Counted from the stretch's first letter, positions 1 through 8,136 are shown. The stretch is DNA of 26,673 nt from an uncultured Verrucomicrobiales bacterium (GCA_937969125.1 CALBVA010000236.1:1-26673), one strand, 5' to 3'. Numbers and translations: made by a program. Notes: generated by a model from the sequence alone, not told the origin.

Positions 1-922
1 CGAAGGGTGCATCAAAAACATGAAAGGACTTTGTCATATCCCATTTGGGCTTCAGTGAAGGGTCCTTCCATCGGATTTCCCGCAATCTTTCCTCTCTTAA
101 AAAAGGAACTCCTTCTTCCTTTAAAATCCATTGATCGATGAGATCACCTTCGAGCGAAAGTAGCTCGTGTTTCACCGCCATCACTACGGATGACTCTCCA
201 GAACCGGAAGCAACTTCCTGCGCCCACATCAATCCTACGGGGAGATTGATACCAGTCCGCCAGCTAAAGCCATCCTCCGGTAGATTGACCTTCACGGTGA
301 ATCGACTCTCCACAAAGGCGCCGTCATGATCGGCGAAGGATTCGATTTCCAATGTCAAATCACCGCTCTCCGTCTGGACCTGACAGGGCTGACCCGGTAA
401 GGCCTTACCTGAGACTCTCATGAGAAGCTCCGTCTGATCAGGAATCGTCTCCCAGAGTCCGGAGCGGCCTTTGGCCGTGACATCCGGGATCCGAAAGATG
501 GAGACCTCTGTCTGGATCTGCTTCGGTATCATCCCACCGAGGATGGAGCGCAGGCTACCATGCATTTTCTCATCAGCGCTCATGATGAGCACCTTGTCAG
601 CAGCAGAGTAAACCGCCTTGCCCTCGAATTTTTTTAGTTCGGAAATCACCTTAACCAGCTCCGAGCAGTCCCGGAGAGTCATCTCTGGAGTCAGGAAACG
701 GCTTTCGAATCCAGCCTGATCAACTACGGGACCGAGCCACTTTTTGTCCGCAGGCATCACCAACTCCTCCCGACCATCAAAAGGGTACTGATTTTCATCG
801 AGGGGGAAAATCCTGTAGGCTTCCCAAAGGTTTTTCTCACTAATCCGGTAGCAGTGAACCTCCAACTCCCCAGCAAGCAGGAGACCTTGTAGCAAAGTGA
901 GTATCGAAAGAATGAGTCTCAT
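1..922 (-). CDS. secreted hypothetical protein with weak secretin-like segment, 3' end outside window
   Basis: An open frame runs from ATG at 922 to the left edge without a stop (307 codons visible), so the C-terminus is missing. The N-terminus (MRLILSILTLLQGLLLAGE) is a good Sec signal peptide, which fixes the start; AAGGA lies close upstream. Around residues 95-150 a pattern of an alpha-helical lysine/glutamate stretch, then VYSAADKVLIMSADEK, then QIQTEVSIFRIP recalls the N-domains of secretins (short-lived value test followed by 'all are equivalent to' beta strands), but no secretin barrel is visible. I do not recognise the family. It is divergent from the amidase at 1122, with about 200 bases between them. 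Export is well supported; the secretin comparison is only inference. Confidence 0.7.
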   Translation of the reverse strand, partial: MRLILSILTLLQGLLLAGELEVHCYRISEKNLWEAYRIFPLDENQYPFDGREELVMPADKKWLGPVVDQAGFESRFLTPEMTLRDCSELVKVISELKKFEGKAVYSAADKVLIMSADEKMHGSLRSILGGMIPKQIQTEVSIFRIPDVTAKGRSGLWETIPDQTELLMRVSGKALPGQPCQVQTESGDLTLEIESFADHDGAFVESRFTVKVNLPEDGFSWRTGINLPVGLMWAQEVASGSGESSVVMAVKHELLSLEGDLIDQWILKEEGVPFLREERLREIRWKDPSLKPKWDMTKSFHVFDAPF

Positions 923-1121
923 GATTCCTTGTAGCAGAGTGCAGGTTGGCTGAGAGTGATAGATCTCCGGCTATCGCGTATCGATTCAGGACTAAAGCTC
1001 TACGTGAATCCTTTCTTGGTCCTTTGATGGGGCTTGGCGCTGGGAAACCGTCGCCACCTTTGGGGATGGACGAAATTGAGAGCTATGGCAGTTTCTTGAG
1101 CGGTTCTTCAAAGATTCTGAT
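923..1121. other. divergent intergenic region, no clear element
   Basis: About 200 bases separate the divergent starts at 922 (-) and 1122 (+), so promoters for both genes should lie here. I looked for -35/-10 pairs and for strong inverted repeats on both strands and found none that I would call. Confidence 0.5.
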
Positions 1122-1787
1122 ATGAAACGCACTTCCCTGACTCTGACACTCACCGCGCTGGCTCTTTGTGGCGGTTTTTTTCTTTCCTGTGGCAGCAGTG
1201 GCTCATCGGATGTTCTGCAGCCGAAGACCTACGCCAGCTCGCTCCAAATCACGAAAGCATTCATTCCAGATGGGCAATATGGCCGGAGTAAGACGCGCCG
1301 GATGTCGCCGAAATATATCACCATTCACTCGACTCAGAATTTCTCCTCCGGGGCCGGGGCGCGGACACATGCCCGGCTGCTCCAACGGGGAGGATTAAAA
1401 TCCCGGAATAACTCGCTGGGATATCTGACCTGGCACTTCACGGTAGATGACCACTCGATTTACCAGACGCTCCCGACGAATGAGCAGGGCCAGCACGCAG
1501 ACTACGAGGGTCGTGGGAACCGAAAATCAATTGGGATCGAGATGTGTGAAAACGCCGGGAACTCACGCTCAGCGACACTGGATAAGACAGCCCGACTCAC
1601 GGCGGAACTGATGCGTCAGCACAGCATCCCTCTTTCCAACGTAGTCCCGCACCAGCACTGGAAGCGGATCCGCTACTCTGATGGGCGTGACCTGGGCCAC
1701 AAGAACTGCCCTCACTTTCTGATGACCAATGGAAAGCCCGGAGCGAAGTGGCAGGCGTTTTTGGCGAAGGTGAAGTCGTATCGTTAA
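1122..1787 (+). CDS. N-acetylmuramoyl-L-alanine amidase, lipoprotein (Amidase_2 family)
   Basis: Likely a zinc amidase that cuts the bond between N-acetylmuramic acid and the L-alanine of the peptide stem in peptidoglycan, or trims recycled muropeptides. The N-terminus is a lipoprotein signal with lipobox FLSC (Cys23), so it should be lipid-anchored outside the cytoplasm. The Amidase_2 domain spans about residues 62-205: YITIHST (His69), WHFTVDD (His105), then SIGIEMCEN (Glu140), VVPHQHW (His177/His179) and HKNCPHF (Cys196). His69, one His of the PHQH segment and Cys196 fit the family's two-His, one-Cys zinc site. At 221 aa it is a single-domain enzyme with no visible binding repeats. It stands alone and ends just before a bidirectional hairpin shared with the convergent DUF1501 gene. 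Confidence 0.88.
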   Translation: MKRTSLTLTLTALALCGGFFLSCGSSGSSDVLQPKTYASSLQITKAFIPDGQYGRSKTRRMSPKYITIHSTQNFSSGAGARTHARLLQRGGLKSRNNSLGYLTWHFTVDDHSIYQTLPTNEQGQHADYEGRGNRKSIGIEMCENAGNSRSATLDKTARLTAELMRQHSIPLSNVVPHQHWKRIRYSDGRDLGHKNCPHFLMTNGKPGAKWQAFLAKVKSYR

Positions 1788-1798
1788 CTCCCAGGTGT

Positions 1799-1832
1799 AA
1801 AAAAGCAGCACCCGTTTCCGGATGCTGCTTTT
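1799..1832. terminator. bidirectional intrinsic terminator
   Basis: AAAAGCAGCA (1801-1810) pairs perfectly with TGCTGCTTTT (1823-1832) around a short partly paired loop. The A tract on one side and T tract on the other give a U-run after the hairpin in either direction. It lies between the convergent amidase (stop at 1787) and DUF1501 gene (stop at 1853), so it probably ends both transcripts. Confidence 0.75.
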
Positions 1833-1852
1833 CACGGTTCGGTCCGGGGGAT

Positions 1853-3172
1853 TTAAGATCCGAAGATCTCGGTGATTGGTTTGCCAAGTTCGGCATCGGC
1901 ACCCGCCATGCGGAAGGGGCGTCCGCTTGGAGAGGACACGACCTGAGCGTGATCGATGCCGAGGGCGTAGGCGATGGTGGCATTGAAGTCCTGAATGGTA
2001 ACGGGATTCTTGGAAACACGTGCGCCGTTTTTATCAGTCTCGCCATACTTGATGCCGCCCTTCACGCCACCTCCGGCCATAACGGTGGAGAAGCAGGATG
2101 GGTGGTGATCGCGACCGTTGCTGTGCTCGGTAACAATCTTCGGCGTGCGACCGAATTCCGTACCAATGACGACGAGGGTCTTATCAAGGAGACCGCGCTT
2201 ATCGAGGTCAGCGACGAGGGTGGAGAAAGCTTTGTCGAGGACCTTGGACTTGTTCTCCACAGCGGTGAAATTATCGTAGTGGGTGTCCCAGCCGCCGTAG
2301 GAAACCTCTACGAAGCGAACTCCGGCCTCCACCAGGCGGCGGGCAAGGAGACAGCCCTGACCGAAGCGGTGCTTGCCGTAAGCGGACTTCATTTTGCTCG
2401 GCTCCTTCTTAATATCGAAGGCTTGGAGGTCCTTGCTGTTCATCAAGGTGACCGCTTCCTCATAGAGGCTGTCGTAGGCTTTCACTGCCGGAGTCTGATA
2501 CTTCTCGGCAAAGGTTTTATTGAGAGCATCAGCGATGGCGAGGCGCTTCTTGAAGTCACCCTCGGTGACAGAACCCGCGCGGGTGGAATTTTTCAAACCT
2601 TCACCGGGACGGCCGAGCGGGACACCGCCAAACTCTGCACCAAAGAAACCGGGTGAGGAGACGCCAGGGCTGGTATTGGCTGTCACGAATCCAGGTAGAG
2701 TGGTGTTTTTCCGACCTTTCATACGGACCACCCAGGCACCGATGGCAGGGTGGACGATGGTGCCGCGCGGAGCGTAGCTACGGTGCAGGAGGTATTGTCC
2801 CTGGCTGTGCGCGCCCTGCTTCGAGGTCATGGAATTGATAACGCACATCTTATCCGCGACCTTGGCGGTTCCGGGGAGATATTGCGAAATCTGGAAATCG
2901 CCATTGGTCCCGATCGATTCGATGGGGCCCTGCACATCCTTGTTTCGGGGCTTGGTGTCGAAGGTATCAAGGTGGCTCATGCCGCCTCCCATATTCAGGA
3001 AGATGACGTGCTCCGCTTTATTACTGTCTCCAGCAGTTTGGCCGAACGAGGTCCCGGCGAGGGAGGCCCCGAGCATAGGTGCCACGCTCACACCGAGATA
3101 ACTGCGGGCGGCATTGACCATGAACTGGCGGCGGCCGAGTTCATCGGCATTGAAGAAAGGTCTTTTGTCCAT
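1853..3172 (-). CDS. DUF1501 family protein (alkaline phosphatase superfamily-like), exported
   Basis: A 439-aa DUF1501 protein. Function of the family is unknown; it has a sulfatase/alkaline phosphatase-like fold. The N-terminus has a twin-arginine pattern (GRRQFMVNAARS, Arg14-Arg15) followed by a hydrophobic, small-residue stretch, so Tat export is likely. Family landmarks seen in order: HVIFLNMGGGMSHLDTFD (about 55-72), GGWDTH (293-298), EFGRTP (339-344), GRDHHP (353-358) and a MAGGGVKGG segment (365-373). The Asp/His-rich motifs are candidate metal ligands. It starts 45 bases after the stop of the DUF1549/DUF1553 gene, so both are probably one transcript from the promoter near 5200. This pairing is typical of Planctomycetes and Verrucomicrobia and suggests that the two proteins act together. 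It is shorter than the second DUF1501 protein at 20468 (486 aa). Confidence 0.9.
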   Translation of the reverse strand: MDKRPFFNADELGRRQFMVNAARSYLGVSVAPMLGASLAGTSFGQTAGDSNKAEHVIFLNMGGGMSHLDTFDTKPRNKDVQGPIESIGTNGDFQISQYLPGTAKVADKMCVINSMTSKQGAHSQGQYLLHRSYAPRGTIVHPAIGAWVVRMKGRKNTTLPGFVTANTSPGVSSPGFFGAEFGGVPLGRPGEGLKNSTRAGSVTEGDFKKRLAIADALNKTFAEKYQTPAVKAYDSLYEEAVTLMNSKDLQAFDIKKEPSKMKSAYGKHRFGQGCLLARRLVEAGVRFVEVSYGGWDTHYDNFTAVENKSKVLDKAFSTLVADLDKRGLLDKTLVVIGTEFGRTPKIVTEHSNGRDHHPSCFSTVMAGGGVKGGIKYGETDKNGARVSKNPVTIQDFNATIAYALGIDHAQVVSSPSGRPFRMAGADAELGKPITEIFGS

Positions 3173-3217
3173 TGTTTTGATGGGTTGGGTTGGAGGGATT
3201 GGGTTTCAGGGTGTGAT

Positions 3218-5125
3218 TTACTGCACGAACATGAATTCGTGGGTCTGGATGAGGGCGGAGACGAGGTTTTGGTAGCTTTCGCGGCTGCCATCAATGACAT
3301 CCCGCATGAGCATATTCATTTCGAAGTCGGAAGGAGGACGATTGAGAATCGCGTAATAAATATAGCGCGTCTTATCAGCCTCGGTCGTTCCTTTTTTGAG
3401 AGCATCGTAAACCGAGGCTCCCTTGTTCGCGACGACCATCTTCTCAACGTGACCGTTCATGATCTGGAGGATCTGGGCCATATTAGCCTCCTTGGTCTCG
3501 GCACCGATAAGATTGCGATCCGACTGCCCAAACTCCCGGAGGAAGTGGCCGGCAGGAGCGGGGGCTGCGAGTTCGGAAGCACGGGCAATCCCTTTGGCTG
3601 GTCCGGGTCGGGTTTTGGAAGCCATCATCATCATGTCCGAATTACTGGAGCTCCCACCACCGGTCTTGAACTGGGCGAGGAGATTCTCGGCATACTGACG
3701 GTATTTCTCAGGCTCCTTGATCGCAAGGACCTCCTTGGCGATGTCTGCCATGGTCTTTTGTCCCACGAGGACTGGTTTGTTATTCCAGTAGATATGGTTT
3801 GAAAATTTGCGCTTGGCCAATTGGTCCGGCTTCCCGGAAACGAGCGTCACGAGAGAATCCCACATCTGCTCGGCACTCATGCGTTCAAGCTGGCGACCAT
3901 TAAAGGCCTGGGGAACACCGGCTCCAAAGGCCTTGGGATTCGCCGCAAACTGGAAAGTGCGGGTGAGGAAAAGGACGTTCTGGAAGGCCTTGAGATCGTA
4001 ATCGAGCTCCTTCATGAGACGAACGAGATACCGGGTGAGGCCGGGATTGAGCGTTTTCTCAGGCTTCACATATTCATCGACGGGCGAGGTGATGGGGCTG
4101 CCCATAACGCGCTCCCACATCCGGTTGACGATGACGTAGTCAAAGTTCGGGTTGTTCTTGGTCATCCACGTGGCGAATTCCTCGCGGGATTTCCCGCTGT
4201 TACGGCGGGAGGAGGAGCGGATACGCTTTCCGAAGTGAGTCTTGCCGCCGATCATCTCACCGGGGTCTCCATCCTTATACTGGTAGTCAGATGGAAGCTT
4301 AATCCGGCCGTCACCAGCATCGGCGAGAGTGCCGTAGTGGATGTTATCGCGCAGCCAATACATGATGGGCCCGATCTCTGAACGACGGAAGTCCGGGTCA
4401 TTGATGTGACGCACGGTCCGCTGCCAAATTCTGTCATTGATTTCTCTCTGACCGTGAGTGAAAGCGGCGAGTTCGAAGAAGTCCATGCGCTCCCACTGGT
4501 TTGTCGGGCTGTCGTGGCACTGAGCACACTCGAGCTTTTCACCGGTGAAGATCTGCATGGTGATGGAGAGATTATCCAGGGGCATTCCCTTATCGCGGAT
4601 ATAGTATCCCACAGCCCCGTTACCGGGATCCCAAGCGACGCCTTTGGCGGAGATGAGCTTGTGGGCGAACTTGTCCCAACCGATGTTATTGGTGACCGAT
4701 TCTTGGATGAAGTTCAGGTAGGGGGCTGTGAAGGCTCCCTCGCCCCGGCCAGACCGGTCCTTTGCTCGCAGGAGATCAAAGACGTAATTCTGCATGTGGC
4801 TGCGGTAGCCATCGGAATTCAGGAGATACTTGGTGAGCATCTCGCGCTTGTCCGCTTCCTCGATCTCCAAAAATGCCGCCGCTTCCTCCAGAGTGGGAAT
4901 GCGACCGGCAGCCACCAGAAAACTCCGACGTAGGAAGGTGGGGTCATCGACGACTTCGGGGACGGCGAGTTTCTTTCTACGGAAAATCTCGGCGACAAAC
5001 TTATCGACATTGTATGCGGCCTTCTTCAGCGCGGCGTGACTCGTCTTGCTCTGTTTTTGCTGGGCCGTCAATGGCGCCAGCAGACACGAGAACGCGAGGG
5101 TGCACAGGAGTTTACTTTTCATCAT
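3218..5125 (-). CDS. DUF1549/DUF1553 domain protein, no N-terminal cytochrome domain
   Basis: A 635-aa exported protein. The start MMKSKLLCTLAFSCLLAPLTAQ gives a Sec signal cleaved after about residue 21; the second Met (5122) is equally possible. DUF1549 occupies about residues 38-225 and carries one CxxCH sequence (ECAQCH, Cys200, Cys203, His204) that could bind c-type heme. DUF1553 follows at about 310-635. Unlike the paralogue at 17300 it lacks the N-terminal planctomycete-type cytochrome segment and the LamG-like insert, so it is the short form. A serine-rich, methionine-rich linker (SSSNSDMMMMASK) lies within DUF1553. First gene of an operon with the DUF1501 gene. The substrate and the electron-transfer role are unknown; the heme proposal rests on one motif. 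Confidence 0.88.
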   Translation of the reverse strand: MMKSKLLCTLAFSCLLAPLTAQQKQSKTSHAALKKAAYNVDKFVAEIFRRKKLAVPEVVDDPTFLRRSFLVAAGRIPTLEEAAAFLEIEEADKREMLTKYLLNSDGYRSHMQNYVFDLLRAKDRSGRGEGAFTAPYLNFIQESVTNNIGWDKFAHKLISAKGVAWDPGNGAVGYYIRDKGMPLDNLSITMQIFTGEKLECAQCHDSPTNQWERMDFFELAAFTHGQREINDRIWQRTVRHINDPDFRRSEIGPIMYWLRDNIHYGTLADAGDGRIKLPSDYQYKDGDPGEMIGGKTHFGKRIRSSSRRNSGKSREEFATWMTKNNPNFDYVIVNRMWERVMGSPITSPVDEYVKPEKTLNPGLTRYLVRLMKELDYDLKAFQNVLFLTRTFQFAANPKAFGAGVPQAFNGRQLERMSAEQMWDSLVTLVSGKPDQLAKRKFSNHIYWNNKPVLVGQKTMADIAKEVLAIKEPEKYRQYAENLLAQFKTGGGSSSNSDMMMMASKTRPGPAKGIARASELAAPAPAGHFLREFGQSDRNLIGAETKEANMAQILQIMNGHVEKMVVANKGASVYDALKKGTTEADKTRYIYYAILNRPPSDFEMNMLMRDVIDGSRESYQNLVSALIQTHEFMFVQ

Positions 5126-5175
5126 AAATTAAGAACGTAGTGGTGTTCATTTCCCTTAGAGGAAAACGATCTTTG

Positions 5176-5204
5176 ATTTAACCAGACTCTTGAAGGGCTG
5201 TCAA
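5176..5204 (-). promoter_or_regulatory. sigma-70-type promoter for the DUF1549-DUF1501 operon
   Basis: On the minus strand a perfect -35 TTGACA (5204-5199) is followed by a 17-base spacer and a -10-like TTAAAT (5181-5176). Transcription would start near 5169, leaving a leader of about 45 bases before the ATG at 5125. It sits in the gap after the TPR gene, so the DUF1549-DUF1501 pair can be transcribed separately from it. Matches are 6/6 and 4/6; not tested. Confidence 0.5.
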
Positions 5205-5223
5205 ATCAGCAGAAACCACCCTT

Positions 5224-6207
5224 TCAGATGGCCACTTTCTTGATCCCCTGCCCCTCCATCTCCTTGAGAACTTTCGTAAAATCCACCTTCCTCTCATCGC
5301 TGAGCCCGCGCAGAAGCCCGGCCTCGGTGGCCTTGAACTTGGCCAGCCACTGTTGTCCTCCGCCAATGAGAGCCTCAGCCTTGGCAATTTCCTTCATCCA
5401 GTGTTTCGAGCCCCGGACTCGCATTCCGCTCGGACGGGTGATCATTTCCTGATGTTTGAGCAGTTCGCGACGACGACGACGAATCTCCTTTGGATTCTGG
5501 TGACCCAGCAGCATGGCCCGGGTGTGGGCAATGAGGGAAAGATGCAAATCCCCGGCCCCGGCAAGGTCATCACCAAGAGCAGCAAAACCATCAGCGAAAG
5601 ATTGATCGTTCCGCACCATCTGGAGGTGGCGGGGTTCGGACGGCTTCTTCGTTTCCCCAACGAAGTCCGGCTCGAAGTTCCCGGCATATGGATTCCCGCA
5701 GTAGTTCTCGGCAGGAAGAGTCTTCCCATCGGCCTTCTCAAATTTCGCCCGCCAATTCATCGCACGGAGATACCAATCACCGAGCCCCATATGCCCTTCA
5801 GGATTGATTTCCAGAGCCTTGCCAATCCAAAGAGCCGCTTTCTCAAAGTCTCCCTGCTTCTTCGCACAGACTCCGAGATTCGAGCGGGTGGGATAATGAT
5901 CCGGATCAACTTGAAGCGCTTTTTCAAGCAAGAGGGTGGCCTTGGCAAATTCCTTAAGGCGAATGTGGGCGACCGCGAGGTCATTGAGAGTATCAAGATC
6001 AGGTTCCGCAACGGGACCCAGGCGGGCAATTCGGAGACGATAATAAGCCTCACCATGATGGGGAAATTGACCGAGGATGAGATCGAAGGCATCGCCGCCT
6101 GCCTTCAGCTCGTCCGCCAGAGTATCCCGATCCCACAAGCAAGCCATAAGACGGTGGGAACCAAGGAGCGAGCCAGCTAGAAGAGTTGTGAAATAACGGC
6201 GATTCAT
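5224..6207 (-). CDS. exported TPR-repeat protein of unknown function
   Basis: I chose ATG at 6207 because MNRRYFTTLLAGSLLGSHRLMAC then forms a signal peptide. An in-frame ATG at 6261 would put 18 charged, non-hydrophobic residues in front. Arg3-Arg4 before a hydrophobic stretch could be a weak Tat signal, and LMAC (Cys23) a weak lipobox. Tetratricopeptide-like helical pairs are seen at about residues 70-150: ALQVDPDHYPTRSNLGVCAK and ALEINPEGHMGLGDWYLRA have the usual A-L-E-x-N-P spacing. The rest (to residue 327) is helical, charged and not recognised. It lies upstream of and parallel to the DUF1549-DUF1501 operon, and divergent from the ThuA gene, so it may be a partner of either. A scaffold role is inference. 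Confidence 0.72.
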   Translation of the reverse strand: MNRRYFTTLLAGSLLGSHRLMACLWDRDTLADELKAGGDAFDLILGQFPHHGEAYYRLRIARLGPVAEPDLDTLNDLAVAHIRLKEFAKATLLLEKALQVDPDHYPTRSNLGVCAKKQGDFEKAALWIGKALEINPEGHMGLGDWYLRAMNWRAKFEKADGKTLPAENYCGNPYAGNFEPDFVGETKKPSEPRHLQMVRNDQSFADGFAALGDDLAGAGDLHLSLIAHTRAMLLGHQNPKEIRRRRRELLKHQEMITRPSGMRVRGSKHWMKEIAKAEALIGGGQQWLAKFKATEAGLLRGLSDERKVDFTKVLKEMEGQGIKKVAI

Positions 6208-6290
6208 CGAGATATGGAAAGAGCGAAGCCTACCGGCTTTCCTGTTTCCGAAGCTTTTCATTTAACAGGACAAATTACTAGGATGCGCCC

Positions 6291-7358
6291 ATGAAGATTC
6301 TCTTCTGGTTTGCCCTCCTGTGCTCGTTCTCGTTTGCTCATGATCGGGAGGTCTCGCTGAAGAAGCAAACCGACGGGCCGATTCGCGTTCTCGTTTATTC
6401 CAATACTGCCTTCTATCGGCACCCGGAACTGCCCGCCATCAATCGCTGGCTGGTTCTCACCGGTGATCAGCACGGGATGGAGGTGGATGTCACTGAGCAC
6501 TGGAAGGACCTGCAGCCCAAATCACTCGCGAAGTATGATGTCCTGCTTCTGAATAATGCCAATCAGCTCGCCGATGTCATTCCGGAGACCCAGCGGAAGG
6601 CGGTGGAGGAGTGGTATCGGGCCGGTCACGGCATCTTCGGCCTGCACGCCGCCCTAGTGAAACAACAGGGCTGGCCTTGGCTGCTGGAGATCGGCGGCTG
6701 CGACTTTAACAGCGACTCCGACTTCCTGAGAGCAAAGATCATCGTAGATCCCGCCGCCAGAGATCATCCGGCGGTGGCAGGGCAGCCGGCGGAGTTTTGG
6801 TATGAAGCTGATTGGACGAATCACACCGAATCAGTCACCGGCAAGCCCGGCTTTCAAGTCCTCCTGAGGGTGGACGAATCCACCTATGAACCGGTCCGGG
6901 ACCGCTTCAAAACCCGCGGCGGCAAGCCCATGGGAAAGGATCACCCGATCGCGTGGACCAATGTCTCGCAGGGCGGGCGCTTCTTTTACACCGAACTGGG
7001 GCATGATGTGCGCTCGCTGGACACAAAATTCGGCCGACAGCACATCATCGAAGGCATTCGCTGGGCGGCTGGCAAACAAGGCCTCTGGAAGGCTAAGAAA
7101 TTAATCAAGCGAGCCACCCAATCCGGGGATGTTCCCGCGATGGGCGTGGTGCAATTCGACCTCAAAGGCATCAAGCACATCGCGGTGGCCGGGACTACCC
7201 GGTCGGACAAAAAAACTCCCGGCCAGCGAAAATGCCAAGTGGCACATCGGCTCGAACACCAAAGCTATGACTGCCACCCTGATGGCCAGACTGGTCGAAC
7301 GGGGCTCATTGAAATGGGACTCCACAATGACGGAAATCTTCCCAAAAATGGCTGGTGA
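6291..7358 (+). CDS. ThuA domain protein, 5' part of a frameshifted ThuA-beta-lactamase gene
   Basis: The start is supported by AGGA (6280-6283) seven bases before ATG and by a signal peptide (MKILFWFALLCSFSFA). ThuA (trehalose utilization-like, glutamine-amidotransferase-like fold) covers about residues 30-265: IRVLVYSNTAFYRHPE, YDVLLLNNANQ, GHGIFGLHAAL, PIAWTNVSQGGRFFYTELGHD and a final EGIRWAAG. The enzymatic role of ThuA proteins is unsettled; many are sugar-related. After residue 275 the protein turns into the N-terminal beta strands of a serine beta-lactamase domain (VPAMGVVQFDLKGIKHIAVAG), and then the frame is lost at an A7 run (7209-7215). The residues after about 310 are therefore probably not natural, and the frame ends at 7358. 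With one A fewer, ThuA and beta-lactamase form a single product of about 589 aa ending at 8061. Confidence 0.8.
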   Translation: MKILFWFALLCSFSFAHDREVSLKKQTDGPIRVLVYSNTAFYRHPELPAINRWLVLTGDQHGMEVDVTEHWKDLQPKSLAKYDVLLLNNANQLADVIPETQRKAVEEWYRAGHGIFGLHAALVKQQGWPWLLEIGGCDFNSDSDFLRAKIIVDPAARDHPAVAGQPAEFWYEADWTNHTESVTGKPGFQVLLRVDESTYEPVRDRFKTRGGKPMGKDHPIAWTNVSQGGRFFYTELGHDVRSLDTKFGRQHIIEGIRWAAGKQGLWKAKKLIKRATQSGDVPAMGVVQFDLKGIKHIAVAGTTRSDKKTPGQRKCQVAHRLEHQSYDCHPDGQTGRTGLIEMGLHNDGNLPKNGW

Positions 7359-8061
7359 TTTTCACAAGGCCGCCGGAAAGATCACCGTGGAGCAGCTTCT
7401 GGCCCACACCGCCGGGCTTTCCTCAAATCCTGCCTTTCAGGACTGGCAGAAATCGCGAATGGAGGTGACAAAAATCGCCCTGAAGGAGAAACCATCCGCC
7501 GGATTCGCTTACTCGAATCTCGGTTACATCGTGGCAGGTACGGTGATCGAAAAGGTGAGCGGAAAGACCTGGGAGGAGGCCTTGAAAGAGGAAGTCTTCG
7601 CGCCATTGGGTATCAAAAACTTCGGCTTTGGGCCCCCGGTCGGAGAAAAGGCCATCCGCGGCCACTCGCATGGCTCCCCCGCTCCCGTCGGAGTCGGCGG
7701 AGACAATACTCCCCTCTTCGGACCGGCGGGCCGGGTTCATCTCAGCTTACAGGACTGGGTGCTCTTCGCTCAGGACCAGATCGCCGGTGCCGGAGGGAGC
7801 GGGAAGTTATTAAAAAAAGAAAACTACCTGAAACTCCACACCCCGGTCAGCCCCGACTACGCCCTCGGCTGGGGTGTCACTATGTCTGCAGGCAAACCTG
7901 TGGAACTTCGGCACGATGGCAGTAACACCCTCTGGTATGCCAGAATCATCCTGGACCTGAACAACCGTAAAGGATCTCTGGTGGTCGCTAATTCCGCTGA
8001 CGAAAATGCCCAAAAATGGATCAACCGTGTCACCCACGCATGCAAGGAAGGTGACAGGTAA
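7216..8061 (+). CDS. serine hydrolase (beta-lactamase family), 3' part of the frameshifted gene
   Basis: This frame continues the beta-lactamase domain that begins in the ThuA frame. Catalytic motifs are intact: SNTK (S-x-x-K; Ser codon at 7252), YSN (Y-x-N, about 7510) and HDG near the C-terminus (in LRHDGSNT, the K/H-T/S-G position). This is the class C/penicillin-binding-protein-like esterase and peptidase group; real substrates could be esters, D-amino peptides or beta-lactams. An in-frame ATG exists at 7129, but its first 28 residues overlap the ThuA frame and do not resemble the family, so I do not treat it as a separate gene start. I give the start as the first base after the A7 run. 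The product is probably exported, given the signal peptide in the upstream frame. The gene ends 75 bases before the convergent trmD. Confidence 0.78.
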   Translation, partial: LPASENAKWHIGSNTKAMTATLMARLVERGSLKWDSTMTEIFPKMAGDFHKAAGKITVEQLLAHTAGLSSNPAFQDWQKSRMEVTKIALKEKPSAGFAYSNLGYIVAGTVIEKVSGKTWEEALKEEVFAPLGIKNFGFGPPVGEKAIRGHSHGSPAPVGVGGDNTPLFGPAGRVHLSLQDWVLFAQDQIAGAGGSGKLLKKENYLKLHTPVSPDYALGWGVTMSAGKPVELRHDGSNTLWYARIILDLNNRKGSLVVANSADENAQKWINRVTHACKEGDR

Positions 8062-8098
8062 AGCCTCCTAAAAAAATTTAATTGGCCGTGTGATAAGA

Positions 8099-8115
8099 GC
8101 GGTGCTTCACACCGC
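8099..8115 (-). terminator. possible terminator after trmD
   Basis: GCGGTG (8099-8104) and CACCGC (8110-8115) form a 6-bp stem with a 5-base loop in the gap between the convergent serine hydrolase and trmD. On the minus strand it is followed by TCTTATC and, further on, a T-rich stretch near 8080-8070. The tract is not immediate, so this is a modest call. Confidence 0.35.
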
Positions 8116-8136
8116 GCCCAAAAGCCTTCGGCCCGG

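Noticed and set aside
1748..3802. Long plus-strand open frames of 302 and 350 codons
   Set aside because: They lie antisense to the DUF1501 and DUF1549 genes, have no signal or family likeness, and follow from codon bias of the real genes.
7129..7215. Independent start of the serine hydrolase at 7129
   Set aside because: The first 28 residues in that frame do not match the beta-lactamase family, while the same bases in the ThuA frame do.
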